From the NCBI GenBank assembly GCA_900551775.1, contig URXI01000200.1, positions 1-8,044 on the forward strand: 8,044 nt of DNA, read 5' to 3'. The notes under the pieces were generated by a model, which was not told the origin of the DNA, did not search any database, and was given only the letters and a program-made list of their open reading frames with translations. Below are positions 1 to 6,756 of the stretch, one piece after another. A program made the translations under genes and the position numbers. Numbering within the stretch: the first letter of the stretch is position 1; every line of letters begins with the position of its first letter. This stretch comes from an uncultured Eubacterium sp. GTDB taxonomy: Bacteria > Bacillota > Clostridia > Peptostreptococcales > Anaerovoracaceae.

Positions 1-179
1 AAGTGATCTTCGTCCATTGTGAGAAAGCCGCCGTCCCGCAAGGTAGCCACTGCATGGCACACGCTGGGCTTTGACACCTCCATGTGCCGGGCCACATCTA
101 CGGAGCGTACCATACCGAGTTTCTTTTGGAGAACAAGGATGGTTTCCAGGTAGTCCTCCCCGGACGCATGAAGTTTCAT
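1..179 (-). CDS. DtxR/MntR-family metal-dependent transcriptional regulator, N-terminal part (cut by window edge)
   Basis: Only the first 59 codons are in the window. The protein begins MKLHASGEDYLETI and continues into a winged helix-turn-helix; residues about 26-47 (SVDVARHMEVSKPSVCHAVATL) match the DNA-reading helices of the DtxR/MntR/IdeR family. These are cytoplasmic repressors that bind DNA when loaded with Fe(II) or Mn(II). The GEDYLETI segment places Asp9 and Glu12 where MntR has its metal ligands Asp8 and Glu11, whereas DtxR itself has a methionine at the first of these. The remaining metal ligands and the dimer domain lie outside the window. The ATG at 179 is preceded by AAGGAGG (185-191) with a 5-base spacer, so the start is secure. 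The gene starts 20 bases after the stop of the upstream ABC gene and has no visible promoter of its own, so it is probably the last or a late gene of the exporter operon. GC is about 55%, higher than the exporter genes. Confidence 0.88.
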   Translation of the reverse strand, partial: MKLHASGEDYLETILVLQKKLGMVRSVDVARHMEVSKPSVCHAVATLRDGGFLTMDEDH

Positions 180-199
180 CAGTACCTCCTTATTACGAA

Positions 200-1948
200 T
201 TAAACGCTTAACTTCCAATTTGCAGAAGCTGTCTGCAAATCGACCAGTCTATGATAGAGGCCATTTTCTTTCATAAGTTCTTCGTGAGTCCCGTTTTCGG
301 CTACAATACCATCTGACAATACAACAATGTTATCGGCAGCCTCCACCGTCCTCATTCGATGAGCGATAATAAGAACCGTCTTGCCTTTTACCAGCCTGGA
401 TATTGCGTTTTGAATTTCAGTTTCGTTATCTACATCAAGAGAAGCAGTAGCTTCATCGAGAAGAATAACAGGAGCATCTTTCAAAAGAGCGCGTGCGATG
501 GAAAGCCGCTGGCATTCACCGCCTGATAGCGTAGAGCCGTTTTCTCCAATCACTGTCTGATAGCCGTCAGGTAATTTTGAAATAAATTCATCACACTGCG
601 CTGCTTTAGCTGCGACAATCACTTCCTCGTCCGTAGCGTCCTTTTTGCCAACGCGAATATTTTCCATGATGGTGTTATTAAACAGCACAACATCTTGAAA
701 AACGATAGAGAAGTTTTTCATCAACATGGTTGAATTTAGCGGAGCAATATCGGTTCCGCCCAACAATATTCTTCCTCCGTCCAGAGGATAAAATTTGGCT
801 GCCAGTTTTGCGACTGTACTTTTGCCGCCGCCGGACGGGCCAACCAATGCCGTGACCTGTCCCTGTTTTGCAGTAAACGAAACATCCTTCAGTACCGGTT
901 TGCCCTTTTCGTAAGAAAACTGGACATGATCGAATGTAATATCGTACCCGTTTGTATGGATATTCTTCTCGCCGGTTTCTTCCGGGTATTCCTCTATTTC
1001 TTTCAAACGGTTTACCTGAAGCTGTACAGAGAACAGCTCCGCCATATTTGACATCGCCCCGGAAAGCGGATCATAAAGGCGGGAGGCAGCAATCAAAAAC
1101 AGAATATAGGTAAACAGAGAGGTACCTCCACTTACCACAAGACCGTTACCTACTACAATCACCGTTGCCAAACCGAGCCGTAAAAACATCTGGCCGGTTG
1201 TCAGCAGACTTGCCGTTGTCATTTCGGATGAAATTTGTGCTTTTTCTGCGGCATCCATCTTTGCGTCCAATTTGCGAAGATAATCTTCTTCCTGATTGCA
1301 GGCTTTTATATCCTGTACAGTTTCCAAACACTCCTGAATACCCTCTGCAAGCTCAAGTCTGGCGTTCATGTGTTTTTGGTTGAGTTTTTCCTGCCATTTC
1401 CGTGACAGAATAACGATTGCAAATGAAATCGGAGCTACCCAGAGAAGAGCCAGGCCCATTTGCCAGTTGAAAATCAGCAGGCCGATACAAACAATCCCCG
1501 TAGAGATAACTGCTCCAAAGAATTGTGGAACCGTATGGGAAAATGCGTGCTCAAAGTTTGCACAGTCTCCCATAATAGTGCTTGTCAGGTCAGCAAGATC
1601 ACGCTGGTGGAAGAAGGTCAGCGGAAGGGTGCGCAATTTTTCCGCAAGTCCGATACGCCGCCTTGCGCTTTCGTCATACGTTCCGAGATATGCTGCGGTG
1701 TACTGGCAATAATGAAAAATAAATACAACGGCTAAAATCACAATTCCAATCACAGTGTAAACGGCGGCACTGATCTCTGGCGCACTCGTTCCCAAAACAG
1801 GCGCAAGAAGCTGATTGAGGACGATAGCCAGAAGAATAACAGGAAACATAAGGCTGATATTAGCCAGTACCGAATAAACGATCCCTTTTAACAGGTCTTT
1901 TGCACCCTGATTGCTTAACGCATACTTCTTTTTTAACGCCTTAATCAT
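200..1948 (-). CDS. ABC transporter half-protein, fused permease and ATPase (exporter fold), second of a pair
   Basis: This 582-residue membrane protein has an N-terminal six-helix transmembrane domain (about residues 20-310) and a C-terminal nucleotide-binding domain (about 335-580). Visible motifs are Walker A GPSGGGKST (370-378), Q-loop Gln418, signature LSGGECQ (474-480), Walker B VILLDEA (494-500, with catalytic Glu499), D-loop SLD and H-loop His530. All ATPase residues look intact. The ATG at 1948 is chosen although the frame stays open to 2023. It has a strong AAAGGAGG just upstream, gives a normal family N-terminus (MIKALKKKYAL) and overlaps the previous gene's stop by 8 bases, a usual sign of translational coupling. 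The partner gene is directly upstream, so a heterodimer is likely. Sequence type and context suggest the YbtP/YbtQ-IrtAB-like group, in which exporter-fold proteins import metal-siderophores. A multidrug or peptide exporter cannot be excluded from sequence alone. Confidence 0.93.
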   Translation of the reverse strand: MIKALKKKYALSNQGAKDLLKGIVYSVLANISLMFPVILLAIVLNQLLAPVLGTSAPEISAAVYTVIGIVILAVVFIFHYCQYTAAYLGTYDESARRRIGLAEKLRTLPLTFFHQRDLADLTSTIMGDCANFEHAFSHTVPQFFGAVISTGIVCIGLLIFNWQMGLALLWVAPISFAIVILSRKWQEKLNQKHMNARLELAEGIQECLETVQDIKACNQEEDYLRKLDAKMDAAEKAQISSEMTTASLLTTGQMFLRLGLATVIVVGNGLVVSGGTSLFTYILFLIAASRLYDPLSGAMSNMAELFSVQLQVNRLKEIEEYPEETGEKNIHTNGYDITFDHVQFSYEKGKPVLKDVSFTAKQGQVTALVGPSGGGKSTVAKLAAKFYPLDGGRILLGGTDIAPLNSTMLMKNFSIVFQDVVLFNNTIMENIRVGKKDATDEEVIVAAKAAQCDEFISKLPDGYQTVIGENGSTLSGGECQRLSIARALLKDAPVILLDEATASLDVDNETEIQNAISRLVKGKTVLIIAHRMRTVEAADNIVVLSDGIVAENGTHEELMKENGLYHRLVDLQTASANWKLSV

Positions 1949-3749
1949 GCTGCTCGTCCTCCTTTCCGACCTTCCAGGCAATCGAAGTCTGGTAATCCTT
2001 CCACATGGAAGAATAAATACCATTTAAGGCTACTAATTCTTCGTGTGTACCTCTTTCTGCAATCTGCCCATCCTTGAACACCAGAATAAGGTCTGCGTCT
2101 TGTATCGTAGAAAGTCGATGAGCAATCATCAGAACCGTTTTGTTTTGGGTCAGCCGCTCAAAAGCGAGCTGTATCTGATGTTCGTTTTCGGCATCTGCAA
2201 ATGCTGTGGCTTCATCCAGCACAATAATAGGGGCGTCTTTTAAGATTGCCCTTGCAAGAGCAATCCTTTGATTTTCACCTCCTGAGAGATATGTGCCTCC
2301 TGTTCCAACGAGCGTATCAAGCCCATCCGGGAGGCGGTCAATAATGTCCTTGCATTGTGCTTCATCAGCCGCTTTCAGGACTTCTTCCCTGGTAGCGTCC
2401 GGGCGGGCCGCTTTAATATTATTCAGTAAAGTATCCTTGAACAGACGGGTATTCTGAAACACGAAAGCAACCCTTTCCATCAGTTCCTGCTTCTCAATAT
2501 TGCGTACATCCACGCCGCCAATCGTAACAGAACCTGACTGAACATCATAAAATCGGGGAATGAGACTTGCTGCTGTACTTTTACCGCTGCCAGAGGCACC
2601 AACAAGCGCAACTGTTTTTCCTGCCGGAACCTCAAAGCTGATATAGTCTAAGGCCTTCTCTTTGGCCCCTGGATAGGCGAAGGAAACATCCGAAAACACA
2701 ATCGAAGCATCTGCCGGGATCAGGGGATGTTCCGGCTCTTTCAATGGCTTTTCCTGCAAAATTTCATCCACCCGGCTGACTGCACTTTTAGCCGCCATAA
2801 GCTGCTCGCTGGCAAACATGATACGGTTCATCATAGTTGCACAGACCGGAGTAAACAAACTGTAAAACAGAAAATCCAGCACAACATTTTCATAAGCCGC
2901 CTGGCCGCTGACCCCGGACAAAATAAACATGGCGACTGGAATAAGTAAAACAAATGTGCCGTTCAGTGTTACTGTAAATCCAGTAAGAGGAATACGGCAT
3001 TTTAAGGCATACCCGGAAGCAAATTTTTCGTATTCTTCTATTGCAGCGTGAAAATTTTTGAAGGAATAAATAGTTTGCTGAAATACTTTTACAACAGGAA
3101 TACCGCGAATATATTCCACAGCTTCTTTATTCATCGTTTCCAGTGCAGTCATATACTTGCCCATAAACTGCGCATTATCTCCGCCCATCATCTGTTTGAG
3201 AAAGATGACACTGATTCCCATAGGTATCAGGCAGCAAATTCCCAGCCGCCAGTCAAAAAGGAAAATCAAAATAATAACGGCAACCGGCATAACTGCGGCT
3301 CCGGTCAGATCGGGAAGCTGATGGGCCAGAAATCCTTCTGTAAGTCCTGCATTATCATCAATGATTTTTCTGAGCCGTCCGCTTGCATTTTGGCTGAAAT
3401 ACCCCAACGGCAGCGTCACGATATGATGAATTGCAGATTTTCTCATATTGGTGGCTGTACGAAACGCCGCCAGATGAGTACAGTTCAGGGCGATAAAATA
3501 AATTAAAATGCTTGCCGTTGCAAACACAGCCGCCATCCACGCATAATGGGCGCTCCCCGTTGCAAGAGATATATCCCCGGCAGCAAAAGCCTGGATTAAA
3601 TCGCGGATGACGAGCCAAATGCAAACAAAAGGCAGCATAGATAAAATGGTACTGATCCCGGAGAGAACACATCCCAAAACGGTCAAAACATGGAATTTCC
3701 CTGCATATCCGAACATTCTGGACAGTTCTCCATTTTTTTGCTTATCCAT
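1941..3749 (-). CDS. ABC transporter half-protein, fused permease and ATPase (exporter fold), first of a pair
   Basis: This 602-residue protein has a transmembrane domain at about residues 18-315 and a nucleotide-binding domain at about 345-590. Motifs seen are Walker A GASGSGKST (384-392), Q-loop Gln432, signature LSGGENQ (488-494), Walker B IIVLDEA (508-514, Glu513) and H-loop His544. The D-loop reads AFADAENE (516-523) instead of the usual S-A/S-LD. The frame is open to 3881, but the ATG at 3749 is the likely start: it has an AAAGGAG site 8-9 bases upstream and begins with the short basic leader MDKQKNGELSRMFGYAG before the first helix. The 44-residue extension has no ribosome binding site and would overlap the end of ecfA. 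The 3' end overlaps the second ABC gene by 8 bases (ATGATTAA). Together the pair is probably a heterodimeric transporter of the YbtP/YbtQ or IrtA/IrtB type. The substrate, and whether it imports or exports, are inferred only from context. Confidence 0.93.
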   Translation of the reverse strand: MDKQKNGELSRMFGYAGKFHVLTVLGCVLSGISTILSMLPFVCIWLVIRDLIQAFAAGDISLATGSAHYAWMAAVFATASILIYFIALNCTHLAAFRTATNMRKSAIHHIVTLPLGYFSQNASGRLRKIIDDNAGLTEGFLAHQLPDLTGAAVMPVAVIILIFLFDWRLGICCLIPMGISVIFLKQMMGGDNAQFMGKYMTALETMNKEAVEYIRGIPVVKVFQQTIYSFKNFHAAIEEYEKFASGYALKCRIPLTGFTVTLNGTFVLLIPVAMFILSGVSGQAAYENVVLDFLFYSLFTPVCATMMNRIMFASEQLMAAKSAVSRVDEILQEKPLKEPEHPLIPADASIVFSDVSFAYPGAKEKALDYISFEVPAGKTVALVGASGSGKSTAASLIPRFYDVQSGSVTIGGVDVRNIEKQELMERVAFVFQNTRLFKDTLLNNIKAARPDATREEVLKAADEAQCKDIIDRLPDGLDTLVGTGGTYLSGGENQRIALARAILKDAPIIVLDEATAFADAENEHQIQLAFERLTQNKTVLMIAHRLSTIQDADLILVFKDGQIAERGTHEELVALNGIYSSMWKDYQTSIAWKVGKEDEQHD

Positions 3750-3768
3750 AAGCAAGGCTCCTTTCGCA

Positions 3769-3806
3769 ATAATAGACGAGTTAGCATCTTCTAACCCGTC
3801 TATTAT
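3769..3806 (-). other. 16-bp hairpin in the leader of the exporter-pair genes
   Basis: Arms at 3769-3784 and 3791-3806 enclose a 6-base loop. On the transcribed (minus) strand all 16 positions can pair, one as a G-U. The hairpin ends 4 bases before the AAAGGAG ribosome binding site of the first ABC gene. It has no following T-run, so it is not a classical terminator. It may be a 5' mRNA stabiliser, a processing site that lets ECF and exporter messages be set separately, or a DNA operator; its inner part is the repeated GTTAG-N6-CTAAC site. The structure is seen directly; the role is inferred. Confidence 0.7.
3780..3795. promoter_or_regulatory. Candidate operator, GTTAG-N6-CTAAC (exporter-pair site)
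   Basis: On the plus strand this reads GTTAGCATCTTCTAAC, with perfect 5-base inverted arms 6 bases apart. The same architecture recurs before the ECF operon (6668-6683) and, with one mismatch, before araC (7831-7846). It lies 9 bases downstream of a candidate -10 box, consistent with a repressor site. The half-sites resemble those of DtxR boxes (GGTTAG/CTAACC), but the spacer is 6 rather than 1, so assignment to a DtxR protein is only a hypothesis. Confidence 0.5.
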
Positions 3807-3834
3807 CATAAAATCATTCAGTTGTTTCTGCCAC
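3805..3834 (-). promoter_or_regulatory. Candidate sigma-A promoter for the exporter-pair genes
   Basis: On the minus strand GTGGCA (3834-3829, 4 of 6 matches to TTGACA) is followed after 18 bases by TATGAT (3810-3805, 5 of 6 matches to TATAAT). A start near 3798 would place the hairpin and the candidate operator at the very 5' end of the message. It would allow the exporter genes to be transcribed separately from the ECF genes. The -35 is weak, so read-through from ecfA remains a possible alternative or addition. Confidence 0.4.
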
Positions 3835-3844
3835 TCCATACAGA

Positions 3845-3866
3845 GCGTATCTATCCAATCAGACAC
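3845..3866. repeat. Short direct repeat of an ecfA segment (second copy at 4111-4132)
   Basis: The 14 bases GTATCTATCCAATC at 3847-3860 recur exactly at 4113-4126. Extended to 22 bases the two copies agree at 19. The copy at 4111-4132 encodes VSDWIDT in the second ATPase domain of EcfA; the other lies past the ecfA stop and would encode the same peptide in the open frame upstream of the first ABC gene. It may be chance or a relic of a local duplication. Confidence 0.4.
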
Positions 3867-3871
3867 ATAAT

Positions 3872-5353
3872 TCATTGACACATAAGGCAGGAATATAAGC
3901 GGGACAAATTTTCCTGTAACGGAAATGTTTCTACATGACCTTCATCAACGAAATGCAGAACCCGATTGCAAGACATAGCGGCAAATTCATAATCGTGGGT
4001 AATGATTAAAATGGTCTTTCCTTTTTGCGCCAGAGCTTTCAAATGCTCCGATATTCTCATCATATTTTTGAAATCAAGACCGCTGGTAGGCTCATCCAAA
4101 ATCAAAACGGGGGTATCTATCCAATCTGATACAGCGAGAGCGAGCCGTTGTTTCTGTCCGCCGGAAAGAGTAGCGGGATGCCGTTCTTTCCATTCAAACA
4201 AACCATATAGTTTTAGCAGATCATCGCGTTGCTCCTGGGTACTGCCTTTTCCGTTTAATAGCAGTTCTTCTTCTACGCTGTCCCCAAACAACTGGCAATC
4301 TGTATTTTGCATAACAAAGTAGGCAAAATTCTTCCTTTTTCCTTTAGATACCTTTGTCCCGTTATATATGACCTGACCCTCTTTTTCCTTTTGCATACCA
4401 CAAAGAATATTCGACAAAGTAGTTTTTCCTATTCCGTTATGGCCTACAATCGCAATCAGGTCGCCAGCATACGCCCGAAAAGATATATCGTGGAAAACCG
4501 GATGTTTGCGATAGGAAAACGTCAAATCCTTTACCTCCAGCGTCATATCTTTTTCTTTTGTAGGGGGAATATCTACTTCAATATGGTGTAAATCTGCCGC
4601 CCGTATTCCTATGGCTCGTCTTTTTTCTTCTGGAATAGAGAGCAGTTCTCCCGCCGTCCATTCTTCTTTTATGCTCCCGTTTTCCATATAAAGAAAACGG
4701 TCTGCAAGGTCAGTAAGATAATAAAGCCGGTGTTCAGCAACAATGATTGTGTGGCCTTCCGCTTTTAGTCCACCCATCAAATTTTTAAGCGCCTCAACGG
4801 AATACATATCCAAATTGGCCGAAGGTTCATCAAACACATAAATTTCCGGGTCAACAGCATTGACGGAGGCCACCGCTATTTTCTGTTTTTCTCCGCTGGA
4901 CATCGGATAAATTTCTTTCCCGCGCAGCATATCTCCGTTAATACGTTTGATCGCACTTGAAACCCGTCCATCCAGTTCTTCATACGGAACGCCATAGTTT
5001 TCACACCCGAACGCAATTTCATCCTCTGTAATACTGGCAAAAAACTGGCTCTTTGGATCTTGAAAGATTGAACCTACTTTTTTCCCGATTTCATACAGAG
5101 GATATTCCGATATGCTGCGTCCCAGCAGTGTGACTCGCCCTTTCAGCGTCCCTTCGTAAAATTGTTCAGCTAACCCGTTTATCAATCGTGTTAAAGTTGT
5201 CTTTCCGCAGCCGCTCCCTCCAGTCAGAACAAGGAACTCGCCCTTTTTTATATCGAGGCTGATATGATGGATACTTTCTGTTTCGGCTCCCGGATATTCA
5301 AAAGATACATCTTCAAACTGGATAACGGATCGCCTTGCTTTATTATTTACCAT
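3872..5353 (-). CDS. ecfA: ECF transporter ATPase with two fused ATP-binding domains (EcfA-EcfA')
   Basis: The protein has 493 residues, about twice a single EcfA, because it carries two complete ATPase domains. Domain 1 has Walker A GGSGCGKTT (45-53), FQDP Q-loop (97-100), signature MSSGEKQ (151-157), Walker B IYVFDEP (171-177) and His208. Domain 2 has Walker A GHNGIGKTT (304-312), Gln349, signature LSGGQKQ (396-402), Walker B VLILDEP (416-422) and His453. It works on the cytoplasmic side and powers the ECF importer with EcfT. The fused form replaces the usual separate EcfA1 and EcfA2. The ATG at 5353 overlaps the ecfT stop by one base (TAATG) and has GAAAGGA about 10 bases upstream; this is preferred over an open-frame start at 5422 inside ecfT, which would add 23 residues unlike the family. 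A missing canonical LSGGQ in domain 1 (MSSGE) is common in such fused proteins. Confidence 0.94.
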   Translation of the reverse strand: MVNNKARRSVIQFEDVSFEYPGAETESIHHISLDIKKGEFLVLTGGSGCGKTTLTRLINGLAEQFYEGTLKGRVTLLGRSISEYPLYEIGKKVGSIFQDPKSQFFASITEDEIAFGCENYGVPYEELDGRVSSAIKRINGDMLRGKEIYPMSSGEKQKIAVASVNAVDPEIYVFDEPSANLDMYSVEALKNLMGGLKAEGHTIIVAEHRLYYLTDLADRFLYMENGSIKEEWTAGELLSIPEEKRRAIGIRAADLHHIEVDIPPTKEKDMTLEVKDLTFSYRKHPVFHDISFRAYAGDLIAIVGHNGIGKTTLSNILCGMQKEKEGQVIYNGTKVSKGKRKNFAYFVMQNTDCQLFGDSVEEELLLNGKGSTQEQRDDLLKLYGLFEWKERHPATLSGGQKQRLALAVSDWIDTPVLILDEPTSGLDFKNMMRISEHLKALAQKGKTILIITHDYEFAAMSCNRVLHFVDEGHVETFPLQENLSRLYSCLMCQ

Positions 5354-6030
5354 TATGCTACCGTCCTTTCCAGCACAAAATAGAGTGCGGTTACGCAAAC
5401 AGCAACCACGCACATAATCCAATCTCTTTTTTGAAATTCTATCTTCCTGCGGCAGGTATGTTTTCCCGGATTGGAAATCCCCCTGCTTTCAGCAGAAGCT
5501 GCGAGTTCCTCAGCTATTCTGGATGAACGGAAAATAACAGGCGTAACAATATACTCCATTGCGTCCAGAGGATGTTTCCATGACAACAGCTTTCGCAGCC
5601 GAAGTGAGGCAAACACATCGGAAAATTCACTGCGCACAGTAGGGAAGAAACGCAACATGAAGGTTACGGGCAGGGCAATTCCATCAGGAGCGTGGATTTT
5701 TTTAAAAACTGCTACAACTTCTCCCGGCGGCATACCAATCACGGGCTGCGCAGCCATAACCATCATCAAAATACGCAGCACCATGAACAGGAACATTTCC
5801 GGCATAAGAATGGTAATGCCCTGTCCTCCTGAAAGCAGCCTTAACACGATAAAAACACCGCAGACGATTAGATATTTTATTGTCTGCCTGCCAAAGCCCT
5901 GAATAATCAAATACACGCTCAAAACGCCCAAAAGTGTGTATATCAAAATGTCGCTTGTGAGCACCGCCACAAGCGACATAGTGAGAACTATGACAAGCAA
6001 TTTGGTCCGAAAATCAAATTTCATGCTCAT
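5353..6030 (-). CDS. ecfT: ECF transporter transmembrane coupling protein EcfT
   Basis: This 225-residue integral membrane protein has hydrophobic segments at about 10-24, 26-45, 50-66, 74-95 and a last helix at about 204-219. Between them is a long cytoplasmic coupling region. That region contains the two short motifs by which EcfT touches the ATPases: one around SLRLRKL (142-148) and the typical AESRGI (180-185), equivalent to the family's Ala-Arg-Gly motif. EcfT links the substrate-binding S component to the ATPase dimer. The gene begins 3 bases after the ecfS stop and has only a weak ribosome binding site, so translation is probably coupled to ecfS; ATG at 6030 or the second ATG at 6024 could be used. 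It ends in a one-base overlap with ecfA. The identification rests on the AESRGI motif, membrane layout and gene order, and is firm for the family. Confidence 0.9.
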   Translation of the reverse strand: MSMKFDFRTKLLVIVLTMSLVAVLTSDILIYTLLGVLSVYLIIQGFGRQTIKYLIVCGVFIVLRLLSGGQGITILMPEMFLFMVLRILMMVMAAQPVIGMPPGEVVAVFKKIHAPDGIALPVTFMLRFFPTVRSEFSDVFASLRLRKLLSWKHPLDAMEYIVTPVIFRSSRIAEELAASAESRGISNPGKHTCRRKIEFQKRDWIMCVVAVCVTALYFVLERTVA

Positions 6031-6033
6031 AGT

Positions 6034-6639
6034 TTATTTAATCGCGCCACTCTTTCTGAAGTGCTTCACAATCAGTTTGTTGCTAATCATGCAGCCAAGG
6101 ACGGCCAGGATAGCGGTGACAGCCAGGCTCAAAAGGACGTACTTCGGATCGGTGTAATACTGGGTCTGAACCTGAACCTGCTGCTCACTGACGCCGGTGG
6201 CAAGAAATGCGTCTTTGAAAAACCAAATTTCTGACATACCATGTGCAGCGCGAACCAATGCCGTGATTACCCACGAAATGGACACACGCTTAATGTCATG
6301 GTAGGCATCCTTTCCGCACATGGAAAGCTCTGCGATGATACCGCCGCCCAAAAACCACGGAATCATAAATGGCCCCATCATCAATCCGGCGATAATTGCC
6401 CACATGATATTGTAGACAAGAGCGGGGCCATGCTTGCCGACTTTCATGCACATATAAACATAGAACGGTGCGAGGATAAGTGCCGCACCTGCGGCGTTAA
6501 AAATCATGGAATAGAACAGTGAAGCGCCGGTCAGGGTCGAATAGACCATAAATACAACGAACATGACCGCACAGAAGATACCGATGATTGCCGCGTCTTT
6601 GACAGTGTACTTGTTACCTGTCGATTTTTCATTTTCCAT
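6034..6639 (-). CDS. ECF transporter substrate-binding S component, MptD / Trep_Strep type
   Basis: This 201-residue protein has six likely membrane helices (about 17-35, 40-65, 71-88, 90-108, 120-138, 167-187). It resembles the family annotated as MptD-type putative ECF S component (Trep_Strep membrane protein). S components bind the substrate in the membrane and toggle against EcfT. Conserved-looking features are the glycine/proline-rich GLMMGPFMIPWFLGGG (85-100) and NAAGAALILAPFYVYM (48-63). The substrate of this family is not established from sequence; the neighbouring exporter-fold ABC pair and DtxR regulator point to a metal chelate, but a vitamin or peptide-like compound is possible. 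The ATG at 6639 has AAAGGAGG with an 8-base spacer, so the start is well supported. It is the first gene of a tight ecfS-ecfT-ecfA operon. GC in sampled parts is about 52-57%, above ecfA at about 40%. Confidence 0.9.
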   Translation of the reverse strand: MENEKSTGNKYTVKDAAIIGIFCAVMFVVFMVYSTLTGASLFYSMIFNAAGAALILAPFYVYMCMKVGKHGPALVYNIMWAIIAGLMMGPFMIPWFLGGGIIAELSMCGKDAYHDIKRVSISWVITALVRAAHGMSEIWFFKDAFLATGVSEQQVQVQTQYYTDPKYVLLSLAVTAILAVLGCMISNKLIVKHFRKSGAIK

Positions 6640-6667
6640 TTGGAAATCCTCCTTTGTCTTGCAGAAA

Positions 6668-6683
6668 GTTAGCAGTACCTAAC
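6668..6683. promoter_or_regulatory. Candidate operator, GTTAG-N6-CTAAC (ECF operon site)
   Basis: On the plus strand this reads GTTAGCAGTACCTAAC. It has perfect 5-base inverted arms and matches the exporter-pair site at 12 of 16 bases, including GTTAGCA. It sits 28 bases upstream of the ecfS start codon and just before its ribosome binding site. Promoter boxes here are unclear: TTGAAT (6694-6689) with TAACTT (6671-6666) at 17 bases would place the operator between and over the boxes, while TATTTT (6700-6695) is another possible -10. The site is seen; its function is inferred. Confidence 0.5.
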
Positions 6684-6692
6684 CCACTATTC

Positions 6693-6718
6693 AAAAAATA
6701 GGCCAGCTTCAAGCGGTC
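6693..6718 (-). terminator. Weak candidate terminator after the araC-family gene
   Basis: On the minus strand a short imperfect stem (CCGCT / AGC-T-GG with a small loop) within 6718-6701 is followed by TATTTTTT. It lies 39 bases past the regulator's stop codon. The stem is short and has a bulge, so termination would be partial at best; read-through from the regulator into the ECF genes is quite possible. Confidence 0.3.
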
Positions 6719-6756
6719 TTTCTGCTTTTATCTGACAAAGGATATTCTAATACAGC

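Noticed and set aside
1368..1712. Plus-strand open frame of 114 codons
   Set aside because: It is antisense to the second ABC gene and the translation looks like a shadow.
1949..2023. Extension of the second ABC gene by 25 residues
   Set aside because: It would lie inside the upstream ABC gene, reads as a basic non-family sequence, and ATG 1948 has a strong ribosome binding site.
3048..3506. Plus-strand open frame of 152 codons
   Set aside because: It is antisense to the well-identified first ABC gene and its translation shows no recognisable domain.
3750..3881. Open-frame extension of the first ABC gene by 44 residues
   Set aside because: No ribosome binding site precedes the upstream ATGs, the stretch is unlike ABC N-termini, contains the hairpin, and overlaps ecfA; ATG 3749 has a good site.
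5161..5190. CTAACCCG inside ecfA as a fourth operator
   Set aside because: There is only one half-site; it lies in conserved coding sequence after Walker A (LINGLAE) with no inverted partner at the right distance.
5471..5902. Plus-strand open frame of 143 codons
   Set aside because: It is antisense to ecfT; no motif or supporting ribosome binding site was seen.
6668..6683. Calling the inverted repeats true DtxR boxes
   Set aside because: Half-sites resemble GGTTAG/CTAACC, but the spacer is 6 bases rather than 1 in the known 19-base DtxR/IdeR box, so the regulator is left open.
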